Notes under the pieces: model-generated
Told to the model about the DNA's origin: nothing
What the model saw: only the letters and a program-made list of their open reading frames with translations
Databases searched by the model: none
NCBI GenBank assembly: GCA_025056955.1
Contig: JANWYL010000148.1
Location: 1-7,697 of the forward strand
Source: Sandaracinaceae bacterium
Lineage (GTDB): Bacteria; Myxococcota_A; Polyangia; Polyangiales; Sandaracinaceae
Reading direction: 5' to 3'
DNA: 7,697 bases
In this document: piece after piece, positions 1 through 6,129 of the stretch
Layout: each line of letters starts with the position of its first letter
How positions within the stretch are numbered: position 1 is the first letter of the stretch
Position numbers and translations under genes: made by a program

Positions 1-1
1 T

Positions 2-175
2 ATCGGCTACATTTGGGCACTTTTTGGATGCGGAGGGCTTGGGCTCGTCGTGCTCATGAGCACCGCTTTCCTATACACCATGAGTGGCCGTCGCGGAAAT
101 GGGTCGCGATACAGGGTGCGAGTGCTTTGGACAAGGGCTCAGGACCAAAAAATAAACGAATCGGGTCAAAATTGA
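2..175 (+). CDS. C-terminal end of a membrane protein (partial)
   Basis: An open frame enters from the left edge and ends at TGA 173-175, giving 57 visible residues. The first part is a strongly hydrophobic segment (about residues 1-27, starting IGYIWALFGCGGLGLVVLM) that looks like a transmembrane helix. It is followed by a short basic and polar tail (SGRRGNGSRYRVRV), which by the positive-inside rule would be cytoplasmic. The other two forward frames are less protein-like: one is interrupted early and the other is rich in Trp, Arg and His. The gene ends 22 bases before mutS2 on the same strand, so the two may share a transcript. The visible part is too short to name a family. A chance open frame cannot be excluded. 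Confidence 0.5.
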   Translation: MGYIWALFGCGGLGLVVLMSTAFLYTMSGRRGNGSRYRVRVLWTRAQDQKINESGQN

Positions 176-197
176 ATCAAGCTGCCGTCATCTTACA

Positions 198-2609
198 ATG
201 AGAGAGCAGGAAAAACCACAGGACCACGAGACGTGGAGGAAAACCCTTCGGGATTTGGAGTGGGGGCGTTTGGTTCAGGCCCTCGCTCAGCGCTGCAAGG
301 GGCCACTTCGAAGGCGCCTTGAGGAGCAGGGCGAAGAGGCCTTGCCACTGGCCCAAAGCCTTGCTGAGTCGCAAATCGCAATGGCAGAAAGCGCCGAGGC
401 GATGGAGCTTCTCCGCGAGCGGGAGGGGCTTCCCCTTGATGGAATCGAAGACATCCGCCCCGCAATTGCGCATACCGAAAAGCAGGGTGTTCTTGGAGCG
501 CTTGCGCTTTGGTCAATTGCCCAAACCTTGGGCGTGGCGAGGCAGCTCCGCCGCTTTCTTGGGCAAAGGCAAAAGCGCGTGCCACACCTCTATGCCCGCT
601 GCATGACCGATCCATCCCTCGACCGGGTTGAGGAAGCGATTCGGGCTGCAATCGATCCTGGAGGGATCGTTTCTGATCGGGCGAGCCCTGAGCTCCGCCG
701 CCTTCGGGCCGAAGCGAGTGGGTTGAGGAACCGGATTGTCGGAAGGCTTGAGCAAATGCTCATCGAGCACGAAGCCATCATCTCTGATCGCTTCGTGACC
801 CAGCGCGATGGCCGTTACGTGATTCCCCTGCGCTCGGACTCCTACGACCAAATTCCCGGGATTGTGCATGGCACGAGTGCGAGCGGGGCAACGGTGTTTG
901 TCGAACCTCGTGCCGTTGTGGACCTTCAAAACCGCTTGGTCCTTGTTTACGCTGAGATTGAGCGCGAAGAGCAGCGGATTTTGGGCATGCTTTCGGAGCT
1001 CGTCCGGGAAAGCGCCCAACCCATCCGCCAAGCCCTTGACGCCATCGACTGGGCAGATCTCCGGAATGCTTCGGCGCAGCTTGGAATTGAAATGGGCGCC
1101 GTGGTTCCTCGGCTTGTGGAGCTGCCTCGGTTTGCTGTTCGCAAGGCCAAGCATCCCCTTTTGCTTCTTGAGGGGGTGGAAGTGGTGCCAAACGACATCG
1201 AGGTCAAAAGCGGAGAAGGGGTGATCGTTTCAGGGCCAAATGCCGGAGGCAAAACCGTGCTGCTCAAAACAGTTGGGCTCTTTGCGCTCATGGCCCGTGC
1301 CGGTTTGCCGGTTCCAGCAGCCGAAGCCGAAATCGCCTTCTTTGATCCCATCATGAGCGATGTGGGTGACGATCAGTCGATCCGGAGCAACCTATCGACC
1401 TTTTCGGCACACATCCGGATGATTGCCAAGTTTTTGGAATTGACGAAGGAGGGAGCCCTCCTTTTGCTTGACGAGCTTGCGACGGGCACAGACCCTGATG
1501 AGGGGGCAGCCTTGGCTTGTGCCTTGGTTCAGGCCTTTTGCGAACGAGGGGGGGCAGTGCTCGTGACCACCCACTACGCCCCCCTTAAGGCCTTGGCTGC
1601 GCGCGATGGGCGCTTGAGAAATGCCTCAGTGGGCCTGGACGCAGAGCGTCTCCTTCCGACCTTTCGCTTGCACTGGGATGTGCCGGGGCCTTCTTCTGCC
1701 TTGGCCGTGGCGCAGCGCTTTGGGATCAGTGCCGACATCATCGAGAGGGCCAGAGGCCTGCTCCCAGAGCACAGCCGAGTTTTTGAAGCAGTGAGCCTTC
1801 GCCTCGAGTCCGAGACCAATCGCTTGCATGTGCTCAAAGAGGCGCTCGAAAGTGAGCGGGCGGAGCTCCAAAAAGAAAGAGCAAGGCTCAAAAGCGAGCT
1901 TGAAAAGCTGAGGGAGCGGGACCGGAAAGCGCTCAGCGAAGAGTACGAAAAATTCCGAAGCGCGCTAAGGGAGGCAAGGAGAGAAATCGACGAGCTGCGC
2001 AAGGCCCTCAAGGAAAACCCAGCTGAGTCTATGAAGGGCGCAAAAGCCAAGCTTGAACGTCTCGAATCGGACCTCGAAGGTGAAGGCACTCTCCAAGGCC
2101 TTCTTCGGGGCGAAAAACTGGAGGGAGAAGCCCCCTCTGCGATTGCACCGGGGCAACGCTTTTTCGTCCCCCGCCTTGGGAGCGAGGTCGAAGTGCTCGA
2201 GGCCCCAAGCCGAGGCAAGGTCCGAGTGGCTGTGGGCTCGCTCAAGCTCTGGCTCGAGACCTCTGAGTTGCGCCCAATTCGCGAGCCCAAGCGCCTCCAA
2301 GGAGGGGGGCTCCAAAGCGGAAAGTCTCCTCCTCCCTCGCTTCCGCGTGAGTCCATCCAGACTTCTGAAAACACCCTCGATGTGCGAGGGATGCGGGTTG
2401 AAGAGGCGATTGCTCTCACAGAGCAATTCCTCGATCGCTTGTATTCGGCCTCAACGGAGTCCTTTGCCTTTATCATCCATGGGATTGGAAGCGGTGCCTT
2501 GCGCGATGCCATCCGCAGCTACCTTGCCAAATCGGTCTATGCGCGGAGCTTTAGAAGCGGCACCATCGAAGAAGGTGGAGACAAGCTCACGGTTGTTGAG
2601 CTTCGCTAG
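198..2609 (+). CDS. mutS2: Endonuclease MutS2 (MutS-family ATPase with C-terminal Smr domain)
   Basis: The product has 803 residues, close to the usual MutS2 length of about 780-800. MutS2 is a cytoplasmic ATPase/nuclease. In other bacteria it is linked to suppressing recombination by acting on branched DNA and, in Bacillus, to rescue of collided ribosomes; it is not the mismatch-repair MutS. Seen here: a MutS2-type core and clamp (about 1-330) with QRDGRYVIPLR (202-212) and HGTSASGATVFVEP (224-237); Walker A GPNAGGKT (346-353); signature region SNLSTFSAH (397-405); Walker B LLLLDELATGTDP (421-433); H-loop TTHY (457-460). A long charged coiled coil follows (about 530-625), then a small beta-rich segment typical of the family (652-694), a Ser/Pro-rich linker (about 699-722), and an Smr domain with LDVRG (727-731) and HGIGSGALR (761-769). 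There is no mismatch-recognition N-terminal domain, as expected for MutS2. The ATG at 198 is chosen because the LEWGRLVQALA motif sits where MutS2 proteins normally begin. No clear Shine-Dalgarno sequence precedes it. Confidence 0.96.
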   Translation: MREQEKPQDHETWRKTLRDLEWGRLVQALAQRCKGPLRRRLEEQGEEALPLAQSLAESQIAMAESAEAMELLREREGLPLDGIEDIRPAIAHTEKQGVLGALALWSIAQTLGVARQLRRFLGQRQKRVPHLYARCMTDPSLDRVEEAIRAAIDPGGIVSDRASPELRRLRAEASGLRNRIVGRLEQMLIEHEAIISDRFVTQRDGRYVIPLRSDSYDQIPGIVHGTSASGATVFVEPRAVVDLQNRLVLVYAEIEREEQRILGMLSELVRESAQPIRQALDAIDWADLRNASAQLGIEMGAVVPRLVELPRFAVRKAKHPLLLLEGVEVVPNDIEVKSGEGVIVSGPNAGGKTVLLKTVGLFALMARAGLPVPAAEAEIAFFDPIMSDVGDDQSIRSNLSTFSAHIRMIAKFLELTKEGALLLLDELATGTDPDEGAALACALVQAFCERGGAVLVTTHYAPLKALAARDGRLRNASVGLDAERLLPTFRLHWDVPGPSSALAVAQRFGISADIIERARGLLPEHSRVFEAVSLRLESETNRLHVLKEALESERAELQKERARLKSELEKLRERDRKALSEEYEKFRSALREARREIDELRKALKENPAESMKGAKAKLERLESDLEGEGTLQGLLRGEKLEGEAPSAIAPGQRFFVPRLGSEVEVLEAPSRGKVRVAVGSLKLWLETSELRPIREPKRLQGGGLQSGKSPPPSLPRESIQTSENTLDVRGMRVEEAIALTEQFLDRLYSASTESFAFIIHGIGSGALRDAIRSYLAKSVYARSFRSGTIEEGGDKLTVVELR

Positions 2610-2625
2610 AAAATTTGGGGTGGCC

Positions 2626-2865
2626 ATGAGGGCAAAGGGGCTGAGGATTGCTTTGGTTGTGGCCTTGGGGATCGTTTCTCTTTTTTTTCTCGAAAAAGCC
2701 CGCTTTGAGGAGCCGACCCTTGAAATCGAGCCCGGACCTTACTCCTTCGACCCATTTGAAGCGGAGCCTCCTGATGCGGGCCTTTCTAACCCCAACGAGG
2801 GCTCCGAGGTGAGTGGCTTTTCAACCTCAGGGGAGGTATCGGCGCAAAGGTCCGCCAAAGAGTGA
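2626..2865 (+). CDS. Small single-pass membrane protein, unknown function
   Basis: The product has 79 residues. It starts with a basic N-terminus (MRAKGLR), then one hydrophobic helix (about 7-22, core IALVVALGIVSLFFL), then an acidic, Pro-, Ser- and Glu-rich tail of about 55 residues with no recognisable domain. The pattern fits a bitopic inner-membrane protein or an uncleaved signal anchor with a disordered periplasmic tail. The start codon lies 16 bases after the mutS2 stop on the same strand, so co-transcription with mutS2 is likely. The frame stays open upstream to about 2053, but that part overlaps mutS2 out of frame and is a shadow, so I start at ATG 2626. A GTG at 2620 is the alternative. 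The ribosome binding site is weak (GGGG at 2617-2620). I recognise no family; the hydrophobic segment and position are the only support. Confidence 0.55.
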   Translation: MRAKGLRIALVVALGIVSLFFLEKARFEEPTLEIEPGPYSFDPFEAEPPDAGLSNPNEGSEVSGFSTSGEVSAQRSAKE

Positions 2866-3283
2866 TCCCGGCTGATTCCAAGGGTGTTTCAAGAAAGCAA
2901 AAGCACAACCAAGAAGGTGATTGTCAAAGGTCAATGGGTGCGCCACAGGAAAGATGCACGATCGGCGATGCACTCACCTTTGTACCATCTGCTTTGAACG
3001 GAGGGTGGATGAGCTGCCTCGGCCATTGGTGAAGTAAATTTGGAACGAAAACGGCCTGATTTCACAATCCCATCGAGAAGGTGAAAAGATGCATGAGCTA
3101 AAGGTGCGGCGAGTGGTTGCATGGCCGCTTGCCCAAAAATGGTGCGCAATGGGCAATTCACCAAGGCATGAACTTGGATCAATTCATGGGTGTTTCATGC
3201 GTTGAAAACAATTCACCCATCTGCCCATGGATTGGGTGATGGAGGGTTTGCAAGCCTTGATCAGGAGGATTTCTTGAGCACTT
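2866..3283. other. 418-base convergent intergenic region without a convincing gene
   Basis: This lies between the 3' ends of the small membrane protein gene (+) and the lipoprotein gene (-). Open frames in it are short and lack both a good ribosome binding site and protein-like composition. It contains three copies of CAATTCA (3154-3160, 3180-3186, 3209-3215), a 7-base direct repeat GATGCAC (2953-2959 and 2967-2973), and a nested inverted repeat at 3186-3220. I see no tRNA, no T-tract terminator, and no identifiable protein remnant in any frame. Confidence 0.6.
3186..3220. repeat. Nested inverted repeat downstream of the lipoprotein gene
   Basis: The outer arms ATGGGTG (3186-3192) and CACCCAT (3214-3220) are exact reverse complements. 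Inside them TTTCA (3193-3197) and TGAAA (3203-3207) also pair, around a five-base loop. The right outer arm could instead pair with TGGGTG at 3233-3238, so two folds compete. It lies 64-98 bases beyond the lipoprotein stop and could stabilise or end that transcript, but no T-run follows on the minus strand. It may be chance. Confidence 0.3.
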
Positions 3284-4219
3284 TCAATTCCCAAGGAATT
3301 GGAGTACCGGGTAGTCGAAAAGCCCACCCCCTCGTGCCACGATGAGAACACGGATGAGGTCCCCGCGCTCGATGTTGAGTGCAGCGAGGGCTTCTGAGGG
3401 CATGATGACGAGATCAGCCCATTCTTCTCCTTGGGCATGGCGGCAACGGATGGTCATCCGATTTTGGGCCCCCGAGGGATAGGAGGGGCGCCGGCTTTCG
3501 CGAGCGCTTAGCACTTCGATATCACCCACATGGGAGACAGCGCAGGTTTGGGTGCTTCCAACGAGCGAAGGATCGTTGTGGAGGCGCCTTAAATCAAAGC
3601 CAAAGGAGAGGGGTGGGGAAGGGGTGCGGTTTTCTGGAATGGGTGGCAGTTGATCGGAGGGGGCTTGGAGCTCGATGCGCAAAAATTCAACAATCGGATA
3701 GCCAAAAAAGCCTCCGTCTGCGCTGCGAATTCGCACCCTGATGATGGCTCCTGGCATGACTGAAGCGGCCTGTGAGGCGTTTGTGGAACTAAAGGTCAAG
3801 TCTGCCCAACTTTCGCCTGTTGGGGCGATGCAGCGCACGGACATCCGGTGGCTTGCGCGCTCGCCATAACGATCGCTTTCTGAAGCGGCAATGGGCTCAA
3901 GGCGACCCGTGGCCGAAATCCGACAAAGCTGCTCGGTTCCCAGGTGGACTCCCGGTTGGACACGCACAAGGCGCATGTCGAAGCCAGTGAGTTCTTCGCT
4001 TTTTTCGGCTTTGCTTGGAAGGGCAGGGCGGTGGTCTTCAAAAGTGGCCTCTGCCTCTCGCTCAGCGGCCCCTGGCTCCTGAGGCACCTCATTTCCTGTG
4101 CCGATAAAGGGATTCACGCAGCAAGCAGAAACCCCGAGCAACAGGCAAAAAATGGCCGGAGCAAGGGCCTTTTGGCTTCTAAAAAACGGGATTGCCTTTG
4201 CAAAGCTCCATTGCTCCAT
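3284..4219 (-). CDS. Predicted lipoprotein with two tandem copies of a cysteine-pair domain
   Basis: The product has 311 residues. The N-terminus has basic residues (K8, R14, K17), a hydrophobic stretch (about 19-30) and a lipobox VSAC ending at Cys33, so it is predicted to be lipid-anchored to a membrane on the outer side. A disordered, Glu- and Pro-rich spacer (about 38-76) follows, then two homologous domains of about 102 residues at 79-180 and 207-309, joined by a Pro-rich linker (about 184-206). Shared landmarks in each copy are GFD(M/L)R, a first Cys (99/226), G-x-(L/I)-E, RM(S/T)(V/I)RC with a second Cys (130/259), GE-x-WADL (135-141/264-270), IRV-x-I, GG-x-F-x-YP (169-175/298-304) and a final FL. 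Each domain could form one disulfide in the periplasm. I do not recognise the family. The start at 4219 is supported by the good lipoprotein signal, though the ribosome binding site is weak. The gene is divergent from the HARE-HTH gene, sharing a 77-base spacer. Confidence 0.85.
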   Translation of the reverse strand: MEQWSFAKAIPFFRSQKALAPAIFCLLLGVSACCVNPFIGTGNEVPQEPGAAEREAEATFEDHRPALPSKAEKSEELTGFDMRLVRVQPGVHLGTEQLCRISATGRLEPIAASESDRYGERASHRMSVRCIAPTGESWADLTFSSTNASQAASVMPGAIIRVRIRSADGGFFGYPIVEFLRIELQAPSDQLPPIPENRTPSPPLSFGFDLRRLHNDPSLVGSTQTCAVSHVGDIEVLSARESRRPSYPSGAQNRMTIRCRHAQGEEWADLVIMPSEALAALNIERGDLIRVLIVARGGGLFDYPVLQFLGN

Positions 4220-4242
4220 CGCGCCAAGGTGTTACCCTATCG

Positions 4243-4255
4243 GCTCGTGACGAGC
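4243..4255. promoter_or_regulatory. Inverted repeat in the divergent spacer (possible operator)
   Basis: GCTCGT and ACGAGC are perfect reverse complements around a single central G. The site is near the middle of the 77-base spacer between two divergent genes, a usual place for an operator that controls one or both promoters. No regulator is known to bind it. The call rests only on symmetry and position. Confidence 0.35.
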
Positions 4256-4257
4256 AC

Positions 4258-4276
4258 GGGCTTTTGGAAAAAGCCC
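4258..4276. promoter_or_regulatory. Perfect 8-bp hairpin ahead of the HARE-HTH gene
   Basis: GGGCTTTT (4258-4265) and AAAAGCCC (4269-4276) are exact reverse complements with a three-base loop, GGA. In the plus-strand transcript this would be a compact stem. It lacks a clean U-tract (CCTTTTCG follows), so it is not a standard terminator. Its last two bases are shared with the next palindrome, so both stems cannot form fully at once. An operator is equally possible. Confidence 0.4.
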
Positions 4277-4290
4277 CTTTTCGAAAAGGG
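4275..4290. promoter_or_regulatory. 16-bp perfect palindrome overlapping the ribosome binding site
   Basis: CCCTTTTCGAAAAGGG is its own reverse complement over all 16 bases. Its right end, AAGGG (4286-4290), lies 6 bases before the ATG at 4297 and is the best Shine-Dalgarno candidate for the HARE-HTH gene. A bound protein or a folded leader RNA here would be placed to block translation or transcription start, so autoregulation by the downstream HTH protein is an obvious hypothesis. There is no direct evidence for it. Confidence 0.45.
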
Positions 4291-4296
4291 TGAGGC

Positions 4297-6042
4297 ATGA
4301 CCTTTACCGAAGCGGCAATCGAAATCCTTCGCATGGTCGGAAGGCCCCTCCACTACAAGAAAATCACTGAGCTTGCCATCGCCAAAAATCTCCTCTCTCA
4401 TGTTGGCAAGGCCCCAGAGCTTACGATGAGCACGCGGCTAACGCTTGCGGCCCAGCGAGGAGAAGAAAGCCCAATCATCCGCGTGAAACCAGGGGTTTTC
4501 GCTTTGCGTTCTTTTCCTCCCGAAGTTTTGGCACTGGCGGAATCGGGCCAGGACAATGAAAATGAAGAAATCGAGGCAGGGCCTATTTCTCAGGAAGGCA
4601 AAGAGGAAAGCGGAGCAGAAGAAGCCCAACAAAGCGAGGAGCGTGAGGAAAGCGAAGCCAGGCCACGATTGAATATCCCAGGCGCAGAGCTCTTTCCACC
4701 CGAGGAAGACGACGATAAGCCAATTTTTGCCGATCTTGACGAAGAAGAAGAGGAATCACCTCCTCAGGAAGCAAGGGCAAAAGCCGATGATGATGAGGAG
4801 GAAAACGAAGCTTTTGAACAGCGGCCTTGGAGGAGGGGGAGAGAAAGGCGGGAGCGCTTTGAGGAAAGCGAAGAAGAAGCGCAGGCCGACTGGATGGGGC
4901 GCGAGCTTGCCGATGCAGTGGTCGCCGTCCTCATGCAAGAGGGGCGAGCGATGGGCCTGACCGCCATCGCGGCAGAGCTCGTCCGGCGAGGGCGTCTTGC
5001 AGGAGATCCGCACCTGCTCGCACCCACGGTTGCCGCCTCTGTTCGGGCCGATTTTGTTCGCGCCGAGCGCAAGTGGCTCAAGCCGCGCTTCCGTTGGACC
5101 CCGGAGGGGCTCACCCTCTACGAGTGGCACCTTCCGCGAGATCTCATCTACAGAGAGCGCGAGCTCATGCGGGCAGGAGAGCGGTACAGGGACGCAGCGC
5201 GAAAGGCCTTTTTGCGCAAGCTCAACGAGCTCCCGATGAGCGTTTTCGCAGAGCTTCTTGCTGCTTGGCTTAACGCAGAGGGGATCGTTGGCCTTCGGGG
5301 CATCCGCCGTCCGACGAGCTCGCCAAGTGAGATGCACCTTGCGGGCTCGATGCGTCGCGGTTTCGCTGATCTTCCAATCGGGATCGTGGTTTTGCGCCGC
5401 GTGCCTGAGGTGGGCATCGAGCGCATCGTGGAGCTCAGGGGATCGCTCCACCACTATGGGCAGGCGCAAGTCGGGTGGATTGTTTCAACGGGGCAGTTCA
5501 CAAGCGAGGCCATCGAGGAAGCTGCGGCCGAAGGAGCCGCACCGATTGCGCTTTTCGATGGCCGTGCCTTGGCTGAAGCCATGGAGATGCATGGGATTGG
5601 GCTCAAAAGGGTGCCATTCTCCCTTCCGATTCTCGATCTCGATGCCTTCGAGCAGGTGCGAAACGGTGAAACAGGAAGCCGCGAAAAGGGGCGTTTCCAG
5701 CGCGCTTCGGGCAAGCCGGCTGTCATTCAAGCAACCCAAGAAGAGGAGAGCGCAAGCCCTGAAGAAGCGCCTGATGAAGAGGGCCACGAGGCGCCTGGCC
5801 GTGAGATGCCCCGCAACGAAAATGGCTTCAGGCGCCGCCGGCGGAACAGGCGACGCAAGCGGGAGCGCGCTTATGAAGAGCGCCATGAAGGGGCCGAGGC
5901 GAGCACAGAGACCACAGAAACAGAAACAAATGAAGCGAGCGGCGAAAAAGAACTCGAAATCGAAGGTGTTGACATGGACGATGGGGTTCAAAGTGGTGAA
6001 ACCCACGAAGATTCAGGAGATGATCACTTCGATCTCGAGTAA
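4297..6042 (+). CDS. HARE-HTH protein with a degenerate Mrr-like endonuclease domain
   Basis: The product has 581 residues and is predicted cytoplasmic. Residues 1-75 match the HARE-HTH winged-helix pattern (TEAAIEILRMVGRPLHYKKI, then a short helix and VKPGVFAL at 63-70), a module found in RNA polymerase delta subunit and in some restriction proteins. Residues 82-176 are a highly acidic linker, followed by a basic patch (177-187). Residues about 200-280 look like a second winged helix (ADAVVAVLMQEGRAMGLTAIA). Residues about 298-435 resemble the Mrr catalytic fold: FAELLAAWLNAEGI (318-330), then VVLRRV where Mrr has QxK, then VELRGSLHHYG (378-388), GWIVSTGQFTSEA (393-405) and IALFDGRALAEAM (417-429). 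The usual Asp and QxK catalytic residues are not visible, so the domain is probably a non-cleaving nucleic-acid-binding or structural module. The tail has an Arg-rich stretch (511-523) and an acidic end. A nucleoid, transcription or DNA-binding role is inferred. I recall similar proteins in Myxococcota, unverified. The start is fixed by HARE homology from residue 1 and by AAGGG upstream. Confidence 0.85.
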   Translation: MTFTEAAIEILRMVGRPLHYKKITELAIAKNLLSHVGKAPELTMSTRLTLAAQRGEESPIIRVKPGVFALRSFPPEVLALAESGQDNENEEIEAGPISQEGKEESGAEEAQQSEEREESEARPRLNIPGAELFPPEEDDDKPIFADLDEEEEESPPQEARAKADDDEEENEAFEQRPWRRGRERRERFEESEEEAQADWMGRELADAVVAVLMQEGRAMGLTAIAAELVRRGRLAGDPHLLAPTVAASVRADFVRAERKWLKPRFRWTPEGLTLYEWHLPRDLIYRERELMRAGERYRDAARKAFLRKLNELPMSVFAELLAAWLNAEGIVGLRGIRRPTSSPSEMHLAGSMRRGFADLPIGIVVLRRVPEVGIERIVELRGSLHHYGQAQVGWIVSTGQFTSEAIEEAAAEGAAPIALFDGRALAEAMEMHGIGLKRVPFSLPILDLDAFEQVRNGETGSREKGRFQRASGKPAVIQATQEEESASPEEAPDEEGHEAPGREMPRNENGFRRRRRNRRRKRERAYEERHEGAEASTETTETETNEASGEKELEIEGVDMDDGVQSGETHEDSGDDHFDLE

Positions 6043-6129
6043 AGAGGGAAGGTGTTTGAAGGGGATGGTGGGTGTGCCTTTGGGTGATTGTGGGTGAGGA
6101 GAGTGGGTGCGGCCTTTTTACCTTCCTCT
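6043..6129. repeat. G-rich convergent spacer bracketed by an inverted repeat
   Basis: Between the stops of the HARE-HTH gene and bioA, AGAGGGAAGGT (6043-6053) pairs with ACCTTCCTCT (6120-6129), ten pairs with one bulged G. The interior carries five G-runs (6061-6064, 6070-6072, 6082-6084, 6092-6094, 6105-6107), four of them within a recurring GGGTG, and a T5 run at 6115-6119. A role as a two-way transcription barrier is plausible but not shown. There is no classical terminator hairpin directly before the T-run. Confidence 0.35.

Noticed and set aside
127..155. TTGGAC followed by an A/T-rich stretch as a promoter for mutS2
   Set aside because: The -10 position reads AAATAA at 17-base spacing, a poor match. 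It also lies inside the preceding partial gene, so it was not called.
1574..2512. A 312-codon minus-strand open frame opposite the end of mutS2
   Set aside because: It lies wholly antisense to mutS2, in the coiled-coil, linker and Smr part. Its product is very rich in Ser, Arg and Leu, as expected from reading Glu/Lys/Leu codons backwards, and has no domain pattern.
2053..2625. Upstream extension of the small membrane protein frame into mutS2
   Set aside because: The frame is open, but it overlaps confidently coding mutS2 sequence out of frame. The protein-like part (basic residues then a hydrophobic helix) begins only at 2626.
2953..2973. Direct repeat GATGCAC with a 14-base period
   Set aside because: Two 7-base copies alone are expected by chance at this scale. 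It is not a CRISPR array or a convincing operator.
2934..3032. A 32-codon plus-strand frame beginning MGAPQERC
   Set aside because: It is too short and has only a partial purine-rich stretch upstream. Nothing supports translation.
2931..3182. An 83-codon minus-strand open frame in the intergenic gap
   Set aside because: It has no ribosome binding site, no recognisable motif, and composition unlike the neighbouring proteins. It may be chance.
4297..6042. An active restriction endonuclease or a restriction-modification locus
   Set aside because: The Mrr-like domain lacks the visible catalytic residues, and there is no methyltransferase or specificity gene beside it.
5258..6097. A 279-codon frame overlapping the HARE-HTH gene
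   Set aside because: It is an out-of-frame shadow with Ser/Arg/Lys-biased composition. The main frame there carries the Mrr-like motifs.
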